Source: Sesamum alatum
Taxonomy: Eukaryota > Streptophyta > Magnoliopsida > Lamiales > Pedaliaceae
Reading direction: 5' to 3'
NCBI GenBank assembly: GCA_034509735.1
Contig: JACGWO010000004.1
Location: 26,393,395-26,457,394 of the forward strand
Length of the DNA: 64,000 nucleotides
Of the stretch, positions 1 through 11,087 are shown one piece after another (the stretch's first letter is position 1; each line of letters opens with the position of its first letter). The notes beneath the pieces are model-generated. The model saw only the letters and a program-made list of their open reading frames with translations. It was not told where the DNA came from and made no database searches. The position numbers and the translations under genes were made by a program.

Positions 1-83
1 AAATACAGGAAGGTAATTTTTTTTTTCATAGGGGGGTAATTTGTTCATTTGCAATATCACTGGGAGGTAAATTGTATTAAACC
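1..83. mobile_element. Right half of a MITE cut by the window edge
   Basis: The sequence resembles the right half of the MITE at 260-500: a GGGGGGTAATTTG stretch, then GTTCATTTGCAATATCAC, then an end reading GGAGGTAAATTGTATTAAACC. The left half lies outside the window, so no target duplication can be tested. The next base begins the unclassified repeat that is also found near 32.0 kb. Confidence 0.55.
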
Positions 84-577
84 CATTCTGAATGCCATAT
101 TGCTACATATTAATCATGGGGCAAAATTTATTTTTAGTCTTATGTTTATAGTGTCGGTGCCTCACTTTTTAGTTCTTTTTCTTTTGAACAAACACATTTA
201 ATCCTTTAAATATGCTAATATTAAAAAAATTACTCCTGGAACTACATTGTAAATAAATGGGGATAAATGCAATTTACCCCCTGTGATATAATAAATGAGC
301 AAAAATCCCCATGTGAAAAAATAATTAGCAAATTATACCATGTGATCATAAAATGAAGCAAATTACCCCTTATCTTTTCCCTTGATAGGGTTGTAATTTG
401 CTTCATTTCTCAAAACACAGGGAGGTAATTTGCTAATTATTTTTTCACAGGAGGTTTTTGTTCATTTCTTATATCACAGAGGGTAAATTGCATTTATACC
501 TAAACAAATGTAGGCATGTAATTAGATATACCCAATACATTTAGTCCTGTAATTCTTTTTTAAAATGACACCTTTTA
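84..577. repeat. Unclassified repeat, copy 1, split by a MITE
   Basis: This stretch matches 32,005-32,248 almost base for base by eye, from CATTCTGAATGCC through AAAATGACACCTTTTA, except that it holds an extra 251 bases (the MITE plus a target duplication). No coding frame is visible. The parent family is not recognised; the phrase TTTAGTCCTGTAATTCTT suggests an old plant repeat. Confidence 0.75.
260..500. mobile_element. 241-bp MITE with 10-bp target duplication
   Basis: The ends are inverted: it begins GGGATAAATGCAATTTACCC and finishes GGGTAAATTGCATTTATACC. The whole body is roughly palindromic (GCAAATTA, ATGAAGCAAATTACCCC and their complements). It is flanked by TAAATAAATG (250-259) and TAAACAAATG (501-510), a 10-bp duplication with one mismatch. 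The related empty site at 32,172-32,181 has a single TAAATAAATG. A 9-10 bp duplication is the Mutator-superfamily habit, so I infer a Mutator-type MITE. It has no coding capacity. Confidence 0.85.
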
Positions 578-812
578 TATGGTAACAAGATAAAATCATA
601 TACTTAAATTACCAAAATACCCCTGATCGTGTGTAATTACCGAATTGCCATCGATTAGTTTATTATACTTGTAAGTTAGTGGGGCTATGTAAATTACCAA
701 GTTGCCCCTATTCATTAAATTGTGTATGTCAGATGATAGGCGGTAGGGGGTAAATCTGTCTTTGCGCCTCCCTACATTCATCACCGATTTACTAAAATAG
801 GACGTTTAGTCC
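578..812. other. AT-rich spacer with no gene
   Basis: No coding sequence is recognisable. It contains several TAAATTACCAA/TTGCCCC phrases and ends near ACTAAAATAGGACGTTTAGTCC, an imperfect inverted motif. The left edge is where similarity to the 32.0-kb repeat stops, so a further small insertion is possible. Confidence 0.4.
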
Positions 813-927
813 ATTGTAAAGGGGACTGACTTCTTTTGAAGAGAAATAAAGAGAGAAAGTTTGAAGTTCTTGACTTGCGATGTGTTGGTGTGCTTTGATC
901 TTACACTTCCCGAATTTCACCCGATCA
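813..927 (+). repeat. Probable 5' LTR remnant (U5 end) of Tat-1
   Basis: The segment ends TTTCACCCGATCA just before a TTTGGCGCCGC primer-site-like sequence, and holds a poly(A)-signal-like AGAAATAAAG. The end loosely resembles the U5 end of the second Tat LTR (33,036 region read on the minus strand). No start of this LTR could be placed, so it is called from position and ending only. Confidence 0.4.
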
Positions 928-931
928 GCTT

Positions 932-948
932 TGGCGCCGCTTGTTAGA
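932..948 (+). promoter_or_regulatory. Possible primer-binding site of Tat-1
   Basis: TGGCGCCGC four bases after the CGATCA end fits the TGGCGCC start typical of plant gypsy primer sites. The rest does not match the Athila site seen at 63,443-63,460, so the tRNA is not assigned. Confidence 0.35.
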
Positions 949-968
949 AGCTGATCTAAGCATTGAGG

Positions 969-1974
969 ATGAACACCCGATCAAGAGTTAGGAATGGGAA
1001 TGCTGGAAAAGAATAACTCAATAGAGGAGGGGAAAGTCATGTGCAAGATCATGTCCCGGAGAATCTGCCTGCTTGCGATCTTCAGAATGAGGGGCAAGGA
1101 GACATTGGGGTTCCGCCTCCGGCCCCAATCATTCAGGCAACTCCCGAGGCACTTCGCCAATTAGTGGAGGATGCATCTGCTCAAGCAGCGGAGAGGGTTG
1201 TTGCCTAGTATATAGCAGGGCACGCGTTACCCCCACGACCCCCTCGTTATCTTCGCAGAGGTCAAGATGCTCCCTTGGCCCCCGTGGGTTGCAAGCAGAG
1301 GCCCGGGGACGCCCACGAAGGTTTGAACTATGAGGAGAAGGTCAACAGCATAGCCATGCAGCCAGAGGACGATTATTACCCTTCACCTCCTCGAAGATGC
1401 GTAGGCGAAGAAGACTACTTCCCACCACCTCCTCAGGGACGGCATGAAGACAACTGTTTCCCCCCTCCGTGTCCGGAGGAGGTGCCGCCAATGCTAGAGG
1501 AAATGTATCGAGATGTGGGCGGTCACATGCCTCCTCCAACTAGGTTCCCGATTCCCTTGAGACCCGGCGGGTACCCAGCGCGGCCTTTGGTAGTAGCGCC
1601 CCCACGAAGAAGTCCATTCGCCCCCCACATTGTAGTAGAAGCCATTCATCAGGGGATCAAGATCCCAAGCCTCAGCGAGTATAACGGAGTGGGCAATCCT
1701 GGGGACCACTTGGACATTTCCTGGCCAGAGCCGATTTGTTAGACATTCGCGACGCGGCTTATTGCAAGTTGTTCCGGACTACCCTTTCGAGGAAGGCAAT
1801 CACATGGTTTAACCAGTTACCATTGGGAACCATTGAGTCATTCGAGCAACTTTCTCAGTGCTTCTTGCACCACTTCGCAATTAATAGACGATATCCCAAA
1901 ACCGCTTTGTATTTGTTTACGATAATCTAACAAGAGAACGAAAGCCTGAGGGGGTACGTGCAACACTTCTACAA
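969..1974 (+). pseudogene. Tat-1 gag, broken and interrupted
   Basis: Gag packages retrotransposon RNA into cytoplasmic particles. An ATG at 969 opens a frame reading NTRSRVRNGNAG; it has stops near 1,015 and 1,208, then a Pro/Glu-rich stretch (1,275-1,740, with PPPR and FPPPP phrases). A frame change near 1,735 leads into the conserved gag core: DIRDAAYCKLFRTTLSRKA, then ITWFNQLPLGTIESFEQL, FLHHFAINRR and ESLRGYVQHFY. This matches the Retrotrans_gag (PF03732) core. The frame runs directly into the chromovirus LTR at about 1,966-1,974 and is not resumed cleanly on the other side. Confidence 0.75.
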
Positions 1975-3715
1975 CATTACACTTTAATATCACTAATTAT
2001 AATACATCCTCCATAATTAAACTCATTTTCAAGAAATGTATATTAAAAGCAATAATTCATGAAATACAAATTCAAATAAAAATCTAATATTTCTGTAGTT
2101 ATGTAGCTAAAGATCTCAACCCGAGATATCACTACTGACCCACCTAATAAGACTGACAGCAAGGATTATGATCCAATTCACCTAGTCAACGGTGATCCCC
2201 ACACCACCCCAGTGTGTAGCTATCAGCACAGGATATTCCCCGCTACCCGGAATAACCCGGTACCCTACACGCCATGGTACCTAGCATATATTCATTTTTT
2301 TCTCATCACACATCGTCAATCACATCGTCATCAACCACATCATCATAAACCATTGACTATGTTCCCCAACTAGGTAAGTCATACCTTAATCTCAATTCAA
2401 TGATATACTCATAAATGACTTCCTCGTTTAAAATCATGCAACAATAGAATATAATATAAGAAAATCATTTGTCAAACTTTATAATACATAAATAATTGCA
2501 AATAAACACATAACGACAACTTCATAGAATAACCACGTAATCTGAATAAACATTTACAAATACCAGCCAGGTTTACGACTAACAAGTATAATTATATATA
2601 CTTATACAGATCCAATTAACTATACTTACCTCGATCTCAAAATGATTATGCTAGTAGAATGAGCTGATTAATCTTTTACTTTATCCCCGTGTCCTATAAT
2701 AGGTTATAATAGGCATAATAAATATATCATAAATTTTCAAATGAAATTAATAAATAATACGTATATTTTATACCAATCTTTTAATATTTCATTTATATTG
2801 AAATTCAACCCTTCGTTCACTCCTCGTCTAAACAATTAGACATTATAAGCTTCCCCGATAATTATCTAATTTTTCTATGAACTCATAAGAATTGATTTTA
2901 TCAAACCCTTTATATTTTTATAATTATAATTCTCAATAACATCACCCAAAAGAAAATTACGACAAATATCCCATATTTCTTTTTAATAAATATAATATTT
3001 CTTAAATATAATTTCTTAATATTTCTCGAACATAATTTTCTACTATTCCTATTAATTTTTGCCAATTCTTCACTAAAATAATAATTATTTAAATACTTAC
3101 ACACAATTGTTTATTTGGTTAATAAATTCGATCAATTTGAATAGATCATTATAACAACTACTAACTCTAATAGGTTAATAATTTTAAGTTATTGGCTATA
3201 ATATTCCAGCCCAGTTAAACATATACCCGAACATTAATTTGTATAAATGCTCAATTTCATTAAATTTTCCGGTTAAATAGTAAATCAGATAGTACAAATC
3301 ATATTTAATAAATACTCTAATTAAATAATATTATTATATAAATTGATATTAATTTTCAAAATTAAAAACTTACCTCACTGTCGCCGAATTTGTTTCAATG
3401 TGTGTGTGTTTTTTTATGGGTTAAGTGTGTGTGTGTGTGAATAAATAAGATGGGTGCAGCCGCACCCATCGTTATCCTTAGCTTTTTCCTTTTTTTCTTA
3501 ATTTTTATTAATCTTTTTCAAAATACCCATTACGTCCCTCCTAATTTTCTTTATTAATATAATTTGCTCCCAAATATTTTATAAAGCCCCAATTCACTTC
3601 GTTCAAGTCTAAATATGATCAAAATTTAATCTATAATTTATTTACTAATTAACTGAATTTTTTAGATAATTATCAATTAATTCCATAATTATGTATACAA
3701 ATTTTGGATGTTACA
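1966..3715 (-). repeat. Chromovirus 3' LTR with an internal deletion
   Basis: It aligns with 8,280-10,383 by eye over both ends (ACAACATTACACTTTA at left, GGATGTTACA at right) with scattered substitutions and short indels. It lacks about 375 bp that LTR 2 has between the CACCTAGT/CGCCTAGT phrase (about 2,188; 8,511) and CCCCACACCACCCCAGTG (2,199; 8,889). The first bases differ from LTR 2 (TGCAACACTTCT against TGTAGCACCCCTT), so the exact left edge is uncertain. A hairpin and TG-repeat lie at 3,401-3,470. Confidence 0.85.
3449..3470. promoter_or_regulatory. Perfect hairpin in chromovirus LTR (3' copy)
   Basis: GATGGGTGC, a 4-base loop AGCC, then GCACCCATC make a perfect 9-bp stem. On the element's strand it is followed by a TATTTATTC A/T-rich box and a CA-repeat, so it sits in the U3/promoter part. 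The other LTR keeps it intact at 10,158-10,179. Confidence 0.6.
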
Positions 3716-3740
3716 ATTCTTCCCTCCTAACAAAAATTTC
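3716..3740 (-). promoter_or_regulatory. Polypurine tract of the chromovirus
   Basis: On the minus strand the sequence just before the 3' LTR reads GTTAGGAGGGAAGAATTG, a purine run that would prime plus-strand synthesis. The adjacent ATTTCGAGGACGAAATTT phrase is the usual end of chromovirus coding sequence before the tract. Confidence 0.75.
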
Positions 3741-6700
3741 GTCCTCGAAATTTGATTAGCTTACCCATTCGAGGAACAAATATAGTACTTCTCTTTTTAT
3801 TTTTTAATTTTTTTCCTCAACCTCCCAAGTGAATTCTTTTGGAGTGTGGTGACTCCCCTTTACTCTCACCATTTATATCTCTTTATTTCTCCTTTTTTTT
3901 TTAAGCTCCTATAGAAGATCTCTATTGGTTCTTCTACATGTGTCAACTTCTTGGAAAGTTCTATCTTTGGTTCATGTATAACATGGCTAGAATCGGATCA
4001 GTATAGGCGTAGCAATTAAACATGAAATACGTCACGTGTCTCAGACAATTCTACTGGTAATATTAATTAATTCGCTGGTGGTTCAATTCCTTTCATAATT
4101 TTGTACATGCGAACATACATCGGACTCAACTCTTCTTACTTGCCCAATCTCAGGATTCCTTTTCATGGAGATACTTCAAACAAAACTTTTTCACCTATCT
4201 CATATTTCATCCCTCTTTGGTGTTTATCAAAGTAACCCATCTGTCGATCTTGTACTATTCTCAAATACTTGTCAACTATTTATATCTCGTTTATCGTTTC
4301 TTGCATCAATTCAGGACCTTCAAGTTTTTGTAATCTTTCAACATCCCAACACTCTAGACATTGGCATCTCATGAAAAGCTTCATATGGAGCCTTACAGAT
4401 GTTAGAATTGAAAACTATTATTATATGAAAATTTCATCCATGGTAGATGATCATCCTAATTACTCACAAACTCCATTGTACCAGTTCTCATCATTTCTTT
4501 CAATGTCTGAATTATTCCTTTTAATTGCCCATCTATTTGAGGTGACGTGCTATACTAAAATATGATTTTTGTATCTAATGAACTTTATAAACTTTACCAA
4601 AAATATAAAGTAAATATGGGATCTCTATGAGACAAAATAAAAATAGACACACCATACAATCTTACAACTTAATCAACATACGTACCCCTATACCAATTTA
4701 TTCATAAAATCACCTTGTTGTATAAGTAAGAAATGAGTTGATTTACTCGATCTATGCACAATTATCAAAATGGCATCATGTTTCTTGAGCGTACGTTGCA
4801 ACCTAATGACAAAATCCATAATGATGTTTCCCCTATTTTTATTCAGGTGTAGATAAAGGTCGAAACTTATCTGCTAATGCTTGATATTTTAAGTCATAAC
4901 CGTCCATACCCTATCTATCACATTAGTTTATTTTCACGTATCAAACACACTATGTCTCCCAAGAATTCTTATTATATTTTCAATCATATTTAACCCAAAC
5001 TTTTAGCATTGTCACGACACCGTAAGGGACCTATCCCAACATGATCAAGGACAAAATTCCTAGAGTTAGTACTTCAATTGTAACAACTCGCATACTGGTT
5101 GGCCGCCCAACAGTAATTTATAACAATTTAGTTTAGTACTGAAAACCCAAAAGTCCCAAAATAACTTAAGCTTTCAAACCACTCTTCTAATCCAGTATGC
5201 CTCTACACTGATGACAAGTTAAGCGCTTAGTCGCAAATTCTACCACATCTCTCTCTTTTTTTTTTTTCTCGTTTGCTACCAGTAATAAGGTCTTATATTT
5301 CAATGTATATAAAATATATATATATGTATATATTTTACAGTACTAGGATGCATTACATATGGTATATTGTAGACTTCCCACATGATCTCCTCGTGTAACC
5401 CCTCTATCTCAAATGTAGAAACTCGCCGCCATTCTCTAAATCACTTCATCAGCCCGTATTGAAAATTTTAACTTCTTACCCTGGTCTATTTTCTCTAGCA
5501 TTTGTAATAAGGAAGGATCCAATTAAGTCATAGTAGTTCTGTCACTAATTATTTCTACTAACTATCAAGCTTAGAGATATTCCTCCCAACATATAAAAGT
5601 AACAAGCACGACACATTATGCATGTCTACATATCTAGTCCCCAAAGTATGATAATAATGCTAAATTAAACCAATCCCATTTTATTATTTCTCTTCTTATA
5701 TACCAAGACTTATCCATGAACAAAGACTACATTAGTAAGCTTTAATCTCAATATTTGTTTTCCTAATATCACATTAATATAATTTCACCAAAATTATCAT
5801 CCTTAAACCTAAATATCTCTTATATATATTGGCATTAAAAAACTTATCGAGCACCAACAATGTCATCTCATCTATCTAATAAATGCTACAGAAATTCAAA
5901 CCATTTCTTAAAGCATCCTATTAATAGTAATTATGTAAAATCTAGTTGGTAGTTCCCAAGACACCCATTACAAATTAACTATAACTATTGATGGTTACGA
6001 ATAACTAAACTTTGCCAGACAATCAATGTCATGCTTATTATATAAGTTTCTTTCCAAACATCAAATATAGTATATCTCCAAGATTCCTTATCAAATTGAG
6101 AACCAATGACAAGTCAGACTTTTAATAGTATCACAACCTAAAGAAAGCTACCACAACAAGACTATGGACATAATTTCTTAGATTAGTACTCCAATTACAG
6201 TAAATCATGTATTGATCGATCGCCTAGCAGTGGTTCATCACATTTTAGCATTGCATAGACCCGAAAATCCCAAAATAACTGAAGTTTCTAAAGCTCTATT
6301 ATGATTCAGTTGTTAACTTACACCTTATGTCCAGAGATCTTATGCTAATACCGCTAAGACGGTAGTTGTCTTAAATTGCAAAGTAGCTAACAAATCCGCT
6401 ACATGATTAACATCTAACTTCACATTCATTTCTCTCATTTCTAATAGCAACATCACAGTATGACTTTCAAATTTACTTTTCTTACTCAATACATTTGCTA
6501 CTATATTCACATGTCCCAAAATTATAATTGATATTACAATTATTATCCTTAAACAATTTTATCCACCTCCTATGTCTCAAGTTCAACTCTGTCTGTATCT
6601 AAACATACCTTGACTCTTATAATCAATGAAAATCTGAAATCTTTTCCCAAACAAATAGTGTCTCCCAGTCTTCAATGCATGTATAATTATTGTTAGCTCC

Positions 6701-8250
6701 AGTCAAGCTTATGTAATTTAACTAGTGGTTCCTTAAGTGACGAGATACGTATGAAATCACCTTCCTATTTTGCATTAGTGCACACCCTAAACCTCATTTT
6801 AAGGCATCTGCATACCCTATGTATCCACCACTAAAAGAGAATTGAACTAAAATTAGAGCTAACGTCAACCTCTTCGTTAATTCATCAAAACTTTGTTGAT
6901 ACTACTTAGTAAAGCAAGAAAAATTATCTATTTCCTTAATAAATTTATCAAAGATCAACAATTATGGAAAACTCTTAACAAATATCCTATAATACCCGCG
7001 GCTAATCCTAAGAAACTTTGAACTTCAATCCCGTATTTCTGCATTCTCCATTCCCTAATAGCTTTTACGTTTAGCAGGATTAGACATAACACCATCTCCA
7101 AATATCGCATATCCTAGAATAACTACCTAAATCGCCCAAAAATTACACCTATTTAACTTAGCGTACCACTCTTTCGCTTTCAAGATCTAAATCACTTATT
7201 TCGTCTGTCGTTCATAATTTCCTCTATTTCTCTAATACTCAAAGATATCATCTATAATACTACCACAAATTGACCCAAGCTCTATTGACATTAATTTTCG
7301 ATTCATCAATGTCGTAAACATCATCAGTGCCTTCGTTAACCTGAAAGTCATTACTAAAACCTCATAATGACCATAATGAGTGTGAAAGGCTATTTTAGGC
7401 ATATCCTTCTACGTTATCATCAATTTCAAATAATTAGGCCTCATATCAACCTTAGAAAATATGGTAGCTCTTTTCATGTGGCTTAACAAATCATAAATTC
7501 TTAGTATTAAGTATTTAGTCTTCACGGTTAACCTAAGTCAATTGCCTATAATCAGTACACTATCTTATATTGTCATCATCATTCGTCACAAAACATACTA
7601 GTACTCCCCATAGTAAAGTAGTCAATCTAATGAATTCATCCCTAATAATTCTTCTATTTGCTTCTTAAGCTCCTATAATTCTACTAGAGCTATTCTATAT
7701 GATGCAATCAAAATAGGTGATGCCCCAATAAATAATCTCTATTTCATAATCTATTTTTCGATGAGGTGTAACCAGGTACTTTCTCTGAAGACAAACATCA
7801 GGGAATTCTCTAATTATAGGAACATTTAATACCCCAAGACTAATTATCGTAATATCATGTATATTAGCTAAATATACGTCACATCCTTCTTTAACTAAAT
7901 TTTAAGGTAGTCACAATAAAATTAAACATTTGGGTATAACTTTACCTTATAACGTCAAAACTCTCTAAGGTTTATCACAACTAAATTGCACATAGTATAA
8001 CACCATTCACTACCACTAGACCAAATCTTACTAAGTATTAACTAGCATAACTCCACCAAGCAAGCACATCTACACATATGGTCGGACTTTAGTGGTTCCA
8101 TATCACTATATACAAAGTCTAATGGCTCATTCGGGTCAGTAGTGTGTTCAACGGACATTCCATCCTATATGAAACTCACATTTACTCTTAGGTACATTAT
8201 ATATGTTTTAAGTATTCAATGATACTATTCTTCACAAATTATTCCCATAG
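3741..8250 (-). pseudogene. Chromovirus gag-pol remnant
   Basis: This is the polyprotein that copies and integrates the element, now unreadable as one frame. Scraps seen on the minus strand, from 5' to 3': an RT/RNase H junction near 7,025-6,870 reading like SFLGLA with loss of the following YYRRF; an integrase phrase CKAPYEAF near 4,395-4,375; and an integrase C-terminal stretch near 4,235-4,160 reading GYFDKHQRGMKYEIGEKVLF. The gag part (about 8,250-7,700) was not recognised. Stops and frameshifts occur every few dozen codons, so this is an old insertion. Confidence 0.7.
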
Positions 8251-8261
8251 AATCTAATCCC

Positions 8262-8274
8262 TGCTCTGATACCA
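8262..8274 (-). promoter_or_regulatory. Primer-binding site, initiator Met tRNA
   Basis: The minus strand reads TGGTATCAGAGCA five bases after the LTR end CTACA. This is the standard primer site of plant chromoviruses and copia elements, complementary to the 3' end of tRNA-iMet. It fixes the element's orientation. Confidence 0.9.
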
Positions 8275-8279
8275 CCTAA

Positions 8280-10383
8280 TGTAGCACCCCTTACAACATT
8301 ACACTTTACTATCACTAATTATAATACATCCTCCATAATTAAACCCATTTTCAAGAAATGTATATTAAAAGCAATAATTCATGAAATACAAATTCAAATA
8401 AAAATCTAATATTTCTGTAGTTATGTAGCTAAAGATCTCAACCCGAGATATCACTGCTGACCCACCTAATAAGACTGACAGCAAGGCTTATGATCCAATT
8501 CGCCTAGTTACCATGATCTATCTCCTGAAAAATATTTGGCAAGGAATGAGCTGCCTACTCAATAAGTATAGCTAATCAGCCTATATAAACGCATAGACAC
8601 ACGCCATGCCACAAATCCATGAATATTCAATATAATCACAACAAAGCCACAAAGAAATTAATACCACAATCATGCATTAATCCACTACACAATATCTAGA
8701 ATCGTAATTTATACTCTTCGGGCCCTGCTTACTCTAATTGGAGTACATCAGTCAATGGTTCTGTCGGCTATCATCATCTCAATCCATATCATATCATATA
8801 CAGCACAGGATACCCGTCGAATGTGATATCCTCACACTATCTGAGTGTGTAGCAATATCAGCACAAAACATCACAACGAACATGTATCCCCACACCACCC
8901 CAGTGTGTAGCTATCAACACAGGATATTCCCCGCTACCCGGAATAACCCAGTACCCTACGCGCTATGGTACCTAGCGTATATTCATTTTTTTCTCATCAC
9001 ACATCGTCAATTACATCGTCATCAACCACATCATCATAAACCATTGACTATGTTCCCCAACTAGGTAAGTCATACCTTAATCTCAATTCAACGATATACT
9101 CATAAATGACTTCCTCGTTCAACATCATGCAACAATAGAATATAATATAAGAAAACCATTTGTCAAACTTTATAATACATAAATAATTGCAAATAAACAC
9201 ATAACGACAACTTCACAGGATAACCACATAATCTAAATAAAATTTAGAAATACCAGCCAGGTTTACGACTAACAAGTATAATTATATATACTTATATAGA
9301 TCCAATTAACTATACTTATCTCGATCTCAAAATGATTATGCTAGTAGAATGAGCTGATTAATCTTTTACTTTATCCCCGTGTCCTATAATAGGTTATAAT
9401 AGGCATAATCAATATATCATAAATTTTCAAATGAAATTACTAAATAATACGTATATTTTATACCAATCTTTTAATATTTTATTTATATTGAAATTCAACC
9501 TATCGTTCACTCCTCGTCTAAACAATTAGACATTATAAGCTTCCCCGGTAATTATCTAATTTTTCTATGAACTCATAAGAATTGATTTTATCAAACCCCT
9601 TATATTTTTATAACTATAATTCTCAATAACATCACCCAAAAGAAATTACTACAAATATCCCATATTTATTTTTAATAAATATAATATTTCTCAAATATAA
9701 TTTCTTAATATTTCTCGAACATAATTTTCTACTATTCCTATTAATTTTTGCCAATTCTTCACTATAATAATAATTATTTAAATACTTACACACAATCATG
9801 TATTTTGTTAATAAACCCGATCAATTTGAATAATCCATTATAACAACTAGTAACTCTAATAGGTTAATAATTTTAAGTTATTGGCTATAATATTCCAGTC
9901 CAGTTAAACATATACCCGAATATTAGTTTGTATAAATGCTCAATTTCATTAAATTTTTCGGTTAAATAGTAAATCAGATAGTATAAATCATATTTAATAA
10001 ATACTCTAATTAAATAATATTATTATATAAATTAATAATGATTTTCAAAATTAAAAACTTACCTCACTGTCGCCAAATTTATTTCAATGTGTGTGTGTGT
10101 GTTTTCGTGTGTGTATGTGTGTTTTTATGGGTTAAGTGTGTGTGTGTGAATAAATAAGATGGGTGCAGCCGCACCCATCGTTATCCTTAGATTTTTCCTT
10201 TTTTTTAATTTTTATTAATCTTTTTCAAAATACCCATTACATCCCTCCTAATTTTCTTTATTAATATAATTTGCTCCCAAATATTTTATAAAGCCCCAAT
10301 TCACTTCGTTCAAGTCTTAATATGATCAAAATTTAATCTATAATTTATTTACTAATTATGTATACAAATTTGTGGATGTTACA
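8280..10383 (-). repeat. Chromovirus 5' LTR, complete (2,104 bp)
   Basis: It runs from TGTAGCACCCC to GGATGTTACA on the plus strand, so TG..CA ends are kept. It holds the about 375-bp segment missing from the other LTR, a TG-repeat (about 10,088-10,148) and a perfect hairpin at 10,158-10,179. It directly joins Tat-1 sequence at 10,384. Confidence 0.85.
10158..10179. promoter_or_regulatory. Perfect hairpin in chromovirus LTR (5' copy)
   Basis: This has the same 9-bp stem and AGCC loop as at 3,449-3,470, unchanged although nearby sequence differs (for example the TG-repeat length). On the element strand it lies about 205-225 bases into U3. Confidence 0.6.
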
Positions 10384-10384
10384 C

Positions 10385-11050
10385 AGGCACATGGCAACCC
10401 GTCTTGAAATGGGAGTAAAACTGGAAGCGGATGGAGTTAGCAAGGATAACCTCCCAATTGCTGGAGTGATTGGGGTTATCTTGGGAGGCCCAACGGGGGG
10501 AGGAGACCTTATTTCCAGTCGCATCCCGTGGTCATGTTAACAAATCAACCTTTGAAGAAGGTGCTGGCAGATCCAAACATATCATGGAGGATGGTAGAAT
10601 GGTCAGTTGAGCTAAGTGAGCATGGAATTGAATACCAACCAAGGCTAGCAATCAAGGCTCAAATCTTAGCGGATTTTATCTCTGAGCTAATAGAGGATGA
10701 CAAGGTTCAAAGAAATAATTGGTGGAAAGTGTTCGTGAATGGTTCGTCCACATCCCTAGGTGGCGGGGCGGGTATTGCAATCGAAAGCCCATAGGGAGAC
10801 ACATTGCGTTATGCAATTAAACTTCGCTTCATGGCCTCCAACAATGAGTCGGAGTATGAGGCATTAATCGCGGGGGAAAACTGGCTTTCGCTGTTGGAGT
10901 AAAGTGCGTGAGGGGTATAGCGATTCCCAGCTCATGGTCAAGCAAGTGAATGGAGACTACGAGGCTAAGGAGGATCAAGATGACCAAATACTTAGCAAAC
11001 ATCCAAGTGTGAAGAAAGAAGTTCGATGAGTTCATCCTAGAGCAAGTCCC
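10385..11050 (+). pseudogene. Tat-1 protease scrap, RNase H and second RNase H-like domain
   Basis: After the chromovirus the Tat-1 frame shows a protease-side phrase IAGVIGVILGGPTGG (10,460-10,504). It then jumps straight to the end of the pol RNase H (PVVMLTNQPLKKVL, WSVELSEHGIEYQ, 10,519-10,650), so RT is gone. A second RNase H-like domain follows: WWKVFVNGSSTSLGGGAGI (10,720-10,780) and, after a stop, ASNNESEYEALIAG near 10,830-10,875. The same domain appears in the second Tat element at 45,450-45,632. An extra, archaeal-like RNase H is an established trait of plant Tat elements. The stop near 10,792 and several frameshifts make it non-functional. Confidence 0.75.
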
Positions 11051-11087
11051 GCGGTTAAACAATGAAGAAACAGATCAACTCGCTAAG

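Larger units (their letters stand above)
1966..10383 (-). mobile_element. Full-length decayed chromovirus (Ty3/gypsy) nested in Tat-1 gag
   Basis: Read on the minus strand, the order is 5' LTR (10,383-8,280), a Met-initiator tRNA primer site (8,274-8,262), a decayed pol, a polypurine tract beside FEDEIFC-type coding (3,740-3,716) and the 3' LTR (3,715-1,966). Total length is about 8.4 kb. Recognisable pol scraps keep the gypsy order RT, RNase H, integrase, but no frame exceeds about 100 codons. Host gag sequence flanks it. No clean 5-bp target duplication was found: the right flank is CAGGC, and the left junction is blurred by an altered LTR end. Confidence 0.85.

Noticed and set aside
8262..8274. 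tRNA-Met-like sequence as a tRNA gene
   Set aside because: Only 13 bases complementary to the tRNA 3' end are present, directly beside an LTR; it is a primer site.
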